DNA of 11,889 nt from NCBI GenBank assembly GCA_025353305.1, contig JANXQX010000240.1, positions 1 to 11,889 on the forward strand, given 5' to 3'. The notes below the pieces were generated by a model, which was given only the letters and a program-made list of their open reading frames with translations, was not told the DNA's origin and ran no database searches. The position numbers were made by a program, and so were the translations under genes. This DNA comes from Holophagaceae bacterium. Lineage in GTDB: Bacteria > Acidobacteriota > Holophagae > Holophagales > Holophagaceae. Of this stretch, positions 7,781 through 11,889 are shown one piece after another. Positions within the stretch are counted from its first letter, which is position 1, and each line of letters starts with the position of its first letter.

Positions 7781-9079
7781 ATGGCCTCCCAATGGTTCTC
7801 TGGCTCGGTGCAATTCTCTGATAGGGCACGTTCGCTGGGGGAGGATGAGTACTCGGCAGGCCTGGGGCTGCTGAAACAAGGCTGCTGTGTGGAGGCGGCG
7901 GCTTCCCTGTCCCGGGCCACGGAATTGAGGCAAGACCACCCCGAGGCTTGGACCCAGCTCGGAGTAGCCCTGGTGGGGATGGGCCAGAGTCTGAAAGCAC
8001 GGGACTGTTTCGAACGAAGCCTCGCCCTTTCGCCTGGCCAGCCCGGCTTATGGAGCAACTTGGGAGTGCTCTTGCTCCACGCCGGCAAGACAGCGGAAGC
8101 ACTTCAGGCCTTTCGCCGGGCTCTTGTGCTGGAACCAACCATGCTGCCCGCCCGGCGCAACGCATGTCTGGCCCTCTTCACCCTGGGCTTGGACGAGGAG
8201 GCGGAGGCGCTCTTTCCAATCTCGGCTGACAGAAGTGTCTTGCGGAGTCAGGCCCTGAGAGAAAAAGGAGATCTCGAGGGGGCGATGGAGGCTTACCAGG
8301 AAGCGATCTGCCTCATGGAAAGGGACGGCTTTTCTTTTCCGATATCCCCTGGTAAAGAATTCTCACAGGAAGGCGCTCGAAAGGCACTCCTGGCCGCCAA
8401 GGAACGCTTGGATGCCGCGGGCATCATTTTTTTTCTCCTGGCCGGGACTCTGCTCGGTGTGATCAGGAATGGCGATGTCCTGGCCCATGACAAGGATCTG
8501 GACCTCGGTGTCGCCTGGGATGTGAAGCGTGAGCAGGTCGTCGAGACACTCTGTGCCGGGGGTCTTTTCACGGTTCCCTGGGAGCAGGGGATCCTTCCTC
8601 CGGACCGCCAGTGGTACCGCAGTTTCATCCATGCCGAATCCGGCTGTGCGCTGGATGTGTTCTTTGTCCGGCCAGAAGGGGACCGCCTGCTTTGTGGCTT
8701 CGACCAGCACCCGGTGCCCGTCCTGAGCTGCCTGACGGCTTTTAGCTTGCTGGATTGGTCCTGGATGGGGCGCACCTGGAAGGTTCCTGATCCCCCGGAA
8801 CAGTATCTGGTGGAGGTTTATGGACCGGACTGGCGGGTTCCGAACCCCCAATACAACACGGTCCTGTCCAATCCCGCTCGAACTCCGGAGAGCCTGCCCG
8901 TGGTTCTATGTCTGGGCTATTTCATGCTGTACGAAGCCATGCAGGAGCAGAAGTGGGGCCGGGCGAAGGCATTGTCTGAGCAGATCCAAATGCGAAAGGC
9001 CGATCCTTTCCTGGTCGACCTTGAAGCTCGGATCGATCGTTATGCCCATGAAGCCCAGTTCCTCAGTGGGTCCAAATGA
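7781..9079 (+). CDS. TPR-LicD fusion: putative phospho-alcohol transferase
   Basis: A 432-residue two-part protein. Residues about 21-150 form tetratricopeptide repeats (AWTQLGVALVGMGQSLKARD, LWSNLGVLLLHAGKTAEALQ and neighbours), a protein-binding scaffold. Residues about 205-355 are a LicD/fukutin-type nucleotidyltransferase-fold domain: LAGTLLGVIRNGDVLAHDKD leads into the metal-binding DKDLDLG (D237, D239, D241), a third acidic strand is LDVFF (D292), and the closing signature is PPEQYLVEVYGPDWRVPN. LicD and its animal relatives transfer phosphocholine or ribitol phosphate from a CDP donor to a glycan. A helical tail of about 75 residues (378-432) may be another TPR-like unit. No signal peptide or membrane segment is seen, so it should act in the cytoplasm. 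First gene of the operon; its TGA overlaps the next ATG by 4 nt. Family call good, transferred group unknown. Confidence 0.85.
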   Translation: MASQWFSGSVQFSDRARSLGEDEYSAGLGLLKQGCCVEAAASLSRATELRQDHPEAWTQLGVALVGMGQSLKARDCFERSLALSPGQPGLWSNLGVLLLHAGKTAEALQAFRRALVLEPTMLPARRNACLALFTLGLDEEAEALFPISADRSVLRSQALREKGDLEGAMEAYQEAICLMERDGFSFPISPGKEFSQEGARKALLAAKERLDAAGIIFFLLAGTLLGVIRNGDVLAHDKDLDLGVAWDVKREQVVETLCAGGLFTVPWEQGILPPDRQWYRSFIHAESGCALDVFFVRPEGDRLLCGFDQHPVPVLSCLTAFSLLDWSWMGRTWKVPDPPEQYLVEVYGPDWRVPNPQYNTVLSNPARTPESLPVVLCLGYFMLYEAMQEQKWGRAKALSEQIQMRKADPFLVDLEARIDRYAHEAQFLSGSK

Positions 9080-9762
9080 AAACGAAGGCCGCCCTCGATG
9101 AGCCACCCCTCTCCGATCTGAGCTTCCTGATTCCCGCAGCGGGTTGGGGCGAACGGCTCGGGATGGGCCCCAAGGCGCTCCTCATGTTGGACGGGAAGCC
9201 GCTCGTGAGCTGGCTGGCCCGCAAGGCCTTGGGCGTTGCCACCGAGGTGGTCATCGCCGTTCAGCGGGACCATCTCGACCAAGTCCGGGACCTTTGCCCG
9301 GGTTGCCGGTGCATTCCAGGCGAGGGCACGCGCCAGGAAACCATAGCCTGTCTGGTGGCGGCCGCCACCAAGCCGTGGCTCCTGGTGCAGGATCTTGTCC
9401 GGCCCTTCGCCACCCCAGCCTTGATGCGGGCCGTGGCCGCCAAAGCGCGCGAGACGGGGGCTGCGGGGGCATTCCTCCATCCCGATGTGCCTGTCGCCAG
9501 GATTCAGGACGGGTTCGTCCTGCAGGATTTCCGTCCAGATGAGGTTGGCGTTTTCCAGGCTCCGCAGGTCTTCGACCGTACTCTGTTGTTGGGAGTCCTG
9601 GCACAAGCGGCGGTGCAGGGTTGGTCTGAACAGTCCACCATGCAGCTTGTCCTTCGTGCCGGCTTGCGGATTCGTTCGGTTCCTGGCGAGAAGACGAACA
9701 TCAAACTGACCACCCGGGAAGATTGGAAACTGGCAACATCTTTGACGGAGTGGTTGACATGA
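9076..9762 (+). CDS. IspD/TarI-like CTP-dependent cytidylyltransferase, divergent substrate site
   Basis: A 228-residue enzyme of the IspD/TarI family, which joins CMP from CTP to a polyol phosphate (methylerythritol 4-phosphate or ribitol 5-phosphate). The nucleotide-binding half is well kept: IPAAGWGERLGMGPKALL (residues 19-36, with R27 and K33), GEGTRQETI (82-90), VQDLVRP (104-110, where IspD has HDAARP), FQAPQVFD (160-167) and GEKTNIKLTTREDW (204-217). The substrate-side strand, normally PV-DTxK, reads VPVARIQDG (138-146), and the loop after it looks shortened, so the acceptor is probably not methylerythritol phosphate. The ATG overlaps the LicD stop (ATGA) and its own stop overlaps the RLP start in the same way, implying translational coupling. 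It most likely makes the CDP-linked donor for LicD. A house-keeping IspD role is possible but less likely in this context. Confidence 0.85.
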   Translation: MKTKAALDEPPLSDLSFLIPAAGWGERLGMGPKALLMLDGKPLVSWLARKALGVATEVVIAVQRDHLDQVRDLCPGCRCIPGEGTRQETIACLVAAATKPWLLVQDLVRPFATPALMRAVAAKARETGAAGAFLHPDVPVARIQDGFVLQDFRPDEVGVFQAPQVFDRTLLLGVLAQAAVQGWSEQSTMQLVLRAGLRIRSVPGEKTNIKLTTREDWKLATSLTEWLT

Positions 9763-11012
9763 GTTCTGGGAATCTCCCGCGTTCCACACACCCGGAACTG
9801 TTCATCTGGGACCCTGACCTCGATCCAGCCGACTACCTCTTGGTGCGGTACCGGATTTCCACGGCCACCGATGTGGAAGCCGCCGCGAGGGGAATGGCCA
9901 TGGAGCAGAGTGTGGCCACGGTTGTCATTCCTGGGTTTGTGGATCCAGGCATATTCCGGGATTGGACCATCCGTGTGCGTTCCTTGCAGAAGGCGGAGCC
10001 ATCCCAGGAGGGGGAACTGCAGCCCTATTCGCTTGCGACGGAAGTCTATCCCAGCCTGGAGCCGGGCTTGGAATCCCGGGAACATTGGGATATCGAGCTG
10101 GCCTTCCCGATGCGCCTTCTCGCGTGCCGCCCAAGCCAGCTCATGAATGTCCTGGTGGGGGAACTTCCGCGCCTGGGATTCCTGACCAGTTTCCGGGTGG
10201 TCGATTCCATCTTGCCGAGTGCCTTCGGGCCCGGCCCGGCTTTTGGGGTGGAAGGGATCCGAGCCAGGCTTGGCAACCCGCCGGGACCGCTGCTCTGCCG
10301 TTCCATGCGGCCAGGCGTGGGCCTGGATACCGATACCATGGCCCGGCTCAATCGAGAGGTACTGGTCGGAGGGTTTCAGCTGGTCAAGGATGATGAGCTG
10401 GCCTGTTTTACCGATGATGCCTCTTTCCGCAAGCACGTGCAGGCCATGATCAGGGCCCGGGACGAAGCGCGGGAGCGCAGTGGAGAACCCAAGCTCTATA
10501 TCGCCAACCTGATTTGTGAACCGGAGGAGTTGGAATCCCGTTGGAGGATTGCCTGCGAACTGGGTGTGGACGGGGTTCTGGTGGCCCCTTTCATCCAGAG
10601 CCTGGGAGTGCTGCCACGCTTGGCGAGGGAAGCCTGTCTACCGCTGTTGGCGCACAACACTTTCTCCGATTTACATACCCGGCACACTGGGTGGGGGTTG
10701 TCTGACTCGGTGGTCTGCGGGTGGCTTCGCCAGCTTGGCGCTGATTGGTTCGTGACGCCCGGTCCCTTCGCAACTCCGCATTTCCCGTCCCAGCTCACCC
10801 GCGAGCTCATGGAGGCGGCCTTCAACCCCCGCGATGGGGCCAGGCCCATCATGCCGATCCTCCAAGGGGGTAAAAAACCCGAAGGGTTGGCCGGCTACCG
10901 CGCCGCCGTGGGATCCGACAATTTCATGCTCATCGTGGCCAGCTGGGTCGACAGCCATGCCGAAGGATTGGTTTCCGCTGCCCGGAAATTCCGGGACGAA
11001 GTGGCGGGCTAG
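9759..11012 (+). CDS. Divergent RuBisCO-like protein (type IV, RLP)
   Basis: A 417-residue member of the RuBisCO large-subunit superfamily. The N-terminal domain (about 20-150) starts with DPADYLLVRYRIST, and the barrel begins after FGPGPAFGVEGIRARLGNPP (156-175). Superfamily motifs: RSMRPGVGLD (181-190, equivalent to TIKPKLGLS), GGFQLVKDDE (204-213, equivalent to GGLDFTKDDE), a NLICEPEELESRW helix, LLAHNTF (296-302) and MPILQGGKKPEG (365-376). The lysine that is carbamylated in RuBisCO (K210) and the metal ligands D212 and E213 are kept, as is a His at 299. By eye, K175 is replaced by Arg, K177 by Gly, S379 by Gln; the loop-6 lysine, H327 and the phosphate-binding Gly-Gly are absent. It cannot be a carboxylase. 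The ATG at 9759 has GGAG at 9747-9750 and overlaps the preceding stop. Last gene of the operon; substrate unknown. Confidence 0.86.
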   Translation: MSSGNLPRSTHPELFIWDPDLDPADYLLVRYRISTATDVEAAARGMAMEQSVATVVIPGFVDPGIFRDWTIRVRSLQKAEPSQEGELQPYSLATEVYPSLEPGLESREHWDIELAFPMRLLACRPSQLMNVLVGELPRLGFLTSFRVVDSILPSAFGPGPAFGVEGIRARLGNPPGPLLCRSMRPGVGLDTDTMARLNREVLVGGFQLVKDDELACFTDDASFRKHVQAMIRARDEARERSGEPKLYIANLICEPEELESRWRIACELGVDGVLVAPFIQSLGVLPRLAREACLPLLAHNTFSDLHTRHTGWGLSDSVVCGWLRQLGADWFVTPGPFATPHFPSQLTRELMEAAFNPRDGARPIMPILQGGKKPEGLAGYRAAVGSDNFMLIVASWVDSHAEGLVSAARKFRDEVAG

Positions 11013-11014
11013 GC

Positions 11015-11030
11015 CCTCGTGGCAGCGAGG
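11015..11030 (+). other. Small hairpin just after the RLP gene
   Basis: CCTCG (11015-11019) pairs with CGAGG (11026-11030) around a 6-nt loop, two bases after the RLP stop. It has no T-run, so it is not a standard rho-independent terminator. It could stabilise the 3' end of the operon message. Confidence 0.4.
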
Positions 11031-11054
11031 CAAAGAGGGGCAGCCTTGAACTGT

Positions 11055-11096
11055 GGACCAGGTCGCCCTTCGGGCTGGCGATACTAACTCTGGTCC
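11055..11096. other. Nested inverted repeat downstream of the RLP operon
   Basis: GGACCAG (11055-11061) pairs with CTGGTCC (11090-11096). Inside lies a second tight hairpin, GCCC-TTC-GGGC (11065-11075). On the plus strand it is followed by a weak T-rich stretch (ttgttc). It may serve as an operon end or as a structured transcript; there is no family match I can name. Confidence 0.4.
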
Positions 11097-11138
11097 TTGT
11101 TCACGAATTGAGCACAGGTGCTTTTTCGCACTGGTGAG

Positions 11139-11165
11139 TGGAGCCGCTTCCCGGGATCGAACCGA
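11139..11165 (-). repeat. Partial duplicate of the tRNA-Thr 3' end
   Basis: These 27 bases match the 3' end of the neighbouring tRNA-Thr gene (11308-11334) with a single mismatch at 11150. The match covers CCA, the discriminator base, the acceptor 3' strand and the T arm. It starts exactly at the CCA end and stops in the variable region, and no 5' half follows, so it is not a tRNA gene. A short direct repeat of a tRNA 3' end is what integration of a phage or island at a tRNA gene leaves. Here only 142 bp lie between the copies, so any element is a remnant, or the fragment arose by partial duplication. Confidence 0.6.
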
Positions 11166-11307
11166 CCCCTCCGGGGCGCGGCCTGGCTGGCCCCGCCGCT
11201 TCACGCTGCGATCGCTTTGCGCTCTCCGCTACGGCTTGCGGGCCGCCATGCCGATCATCGGTCCGCTCCCGTTAAGCGGGTTTGGAGGGCCCTTCGGGCC
11301 GTTGAAT
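11166..11307. other. Structured spacer between tRNA fragment and tRNA-Thr
   Basis: No gene is visible here. The stretch is GC-rich and full of short inverted repeats: CCCG/CGGG (11268-11280), and GGCCC-TTC-GGGCC (11288-11300), which repeats the 11-base GCCCTTCGGGC word also found at 11065-11075. It lies immediately downstream of the minus-strand tRNA, so the 11288-11300 hairpin could help end or process that transcript, though there is no T-run. Confidence 0.45.
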
Positions 11308-11383
11308 TGGAGCCGCTTACCGGGATCGAACCGATGACATCCTGATTACAAATCAGGTGCTCTACCGACTGAGCTAAAGCGGC
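11308..11383 (-). tRNA. tRNA-Thr (anticodon TGT)
   Basis: A complete 76-nt cloverleaf including an encoded CCA. The acceptor stem is GCCGCTT/AAGCGGC, and the D arm contains AGCTCAGTCGGTAGAGC. The anticodon stem is CCTGA/TCAGG with loop TTTGTAA, giving anticodon TGT, which reads ACA (and, by wobble, other ACN) threonine codons. The T arm is ATCGG-TTCGATC-CCGGT and the discriminator base is T. Its 3' 27 bases are duplicated at 11139-11165. The upstream region 11384-11495 holds no gene. Confidence 0.95.
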
Positions 11384-11495
11384 ACGGATTCAGTTTAACG
11401 GGGTTTTGCAAGGGCGATACCCGATGCTTGCTCTTCGCACTTTCTGACTTCTCAACTCCTCGATTTCTTGACTCCTGGATTTCAGCCGCGCCGCC

Positions 11496-11889
11496 TCAGC
11501 GCACCAGGGTTTCCTCGCTCCAGGGTTTGGCAGGCTGGGGAAGGATTGACTCATCCACTACGCCCTGGATCGGTACGGCCCAGGTCCACCGGAACAGGCG
11601 CACCTCCTGCGTGAACCTAAGGCGCACCTGGCAGCGGCGGGCGCCTTCCTCCTCGATCTTCTCCACTTCGATGGCCCCATCCTGCCGCTGTATATCGAAG
11701 AGGCTGAGGCGAAGGGCCTCGGCGCGAAGGTTGGCCGCCACCTGGGCCGGCTCCAGTCCCTCGGACCAGCGGGCTGCGATGGCCGCCTCGTCCAACAAGA
11801 CAAAGCGGGCCCAGAGGACCGGCCCCAGCTTCCAGGCCAACGTCGAGGCCGCCAGCAAGGGCAGGAGGAGGGCCAGGCGCCGGCGCCTG
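11496..11889 (-). CDS. Small membrane-anchored protein of unknown function, N-terminus cut by window edge
   Basis: About 130 residues are visible; the frame stays open to the right edge, so the start codon lies outside. The visible N-terminus is a run of arginines followed by a hydrophobic helix (LALLLPLLAASTLAWKLG), a typical membrane anchor with the basic end in the cytoplasm. Next come a helical part (EGLEPAQVAANLRAEALRLS) and a beta-rich part (GAIEVEKIEEEGARRCQVRL, then FTQEVRLFRWTWAVPIQG). The overall plan of an N-terminal anchor plus about 100 residues ending in a beta sheet recalls small DUF4845-type proteins, but I cannot confirm that. The stop is TGA at 11496-11498. In-frame TTG codons inside (for example 11858) are not needed as starts because the frame continues upstream. 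Confidence 0.6.
   Translation of the reverse strand, partial: RRRRLALLLPLLAASTLAWKLGPVLWARFVLLDEAAIAARWSEGLEPAQVAANLRAEALRLSLFDIQRQDGAIEVEKIEEEGARRCQVRLRFTQEVRLFRWTWAVPIQGVVDESILPQPAKPWSEETLVR

Noticed and set aside
9723..9758. Upstream ATG for the RLP gene
   Set aside because: It would extend the protein 12 residues into the previous gene without a ribosome binding site; the ATG at 9759 has GGAG at good distance and a typical ATGA overlap.
9504..10436. Minus-strand open frame of 310 codons
   Set aside because: It is opposite the cytidylyltransferase and RLP genes and crosses their junction; no motif and implausible composition.
9759..11012. True carbon-fixing RuBisCO
   Set aside because: Most catalytic and phosphate-binding residues are replaced and no small subunit or phosphoribulokinase is nearby.
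11139..11165. Second complete tRNA gene
   Set aside because: Only the acceptor 3' strand and T arm are present; no anticodon or D arm follows, and the T stem is disrupted by the mismatch.
11384..11420. Possible tRNA promoter with TAAACT as -10 (11392-11397, minus)
   Set aside because: No acceptable -35 at 16-18 nt; the match is too weak to list.
1..11889. CRISPR array, insertion sequence or transposase
   Set aside because: No regularly spaced direct repeats, no terminal inverted repeats with a transposase frame, and no cas-like protein was seen.

Overview
The window is GC-rich bacterial DNA (roughly 62-65% G+C by eye) with tightly packed genes on both strands. The FecR/DUF6600-type surface protein remnant, with its YGxW and Asn-Val-Thr repeat region, is a protein style I associate with Acidobacteriota. 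An acidobacterial (perhaps Holophaga/Geothrix-like) source is therefore my best guess, but no rRNA or marker gene here proves it.

Layout. (1) 1-1555, minus: most of murJ, the lipid II flippase, running off the left edge. (2) 1769-2689, plus: a LysR-type regulator, divergent from murJ. (3) 2686-4762, minus: a broken gene for an exported FecR-domain/DUF6600 protein. Two single-base losses in homopolymers and one in-frame TGA split it into three reading frames. (4) 4954-5769, plus: an unrecognised exported lipoprotein followed by a textbook terminator (5788-5817). (5) 5929-6474, plus: thiol peroxidase (tpx). (6) 6507-7676, minus: a polysaccharide pyruvyl transferase-family protein. (7) 7781-11012, plus: a three-gene, translationally coupled operon (4-nt ATGA overlaps at both junctions). 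It encodes a TPR-LicD fusion, an IspD/TarI-like cytidylyltransferase and a divergent RuBisCO-like protein (RLP). (8) 11013-11495: a structured non-coding stretch with several hairpins, a tRNA-Thr(TGT) gene on the minus strand, and a 27-bp copy of that tRNA's 3' end 169 bp away. (9) 11496-11889, minus: the 3' part of a small membrane-anchored protein of unknown function.

The most interesting region is 6507-11012. LicD/fukutin-type enzymes move a phospho-alcohol (phosphocholine, ribitol phosphate) from a CDP donor to a glycan, and IspD/TarI-type enzymes make CDP-polyols from polyol phosphates. Here both are stitched to a RuBisCO-superfamily protein and stand divergently from a pyruvyl transferase-like gene. 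The simplest reading is a surface-glycan decoration cassette in which the RLP makes or remodels the unusual sugar phosphate that is activated with CTP and transferred by LicD. The RLP keeps the KDDE metal/carbamate motif but has lost most other RuBisCO catalytic residues. The cytidylyltransferase keeps the CTP-binding half but lacks the usual substrate-side DTxK motif. Both point to a substrate other than those of the characterised enzymes. This pathway is inference; the family calls come from sequence motifs read by eye.
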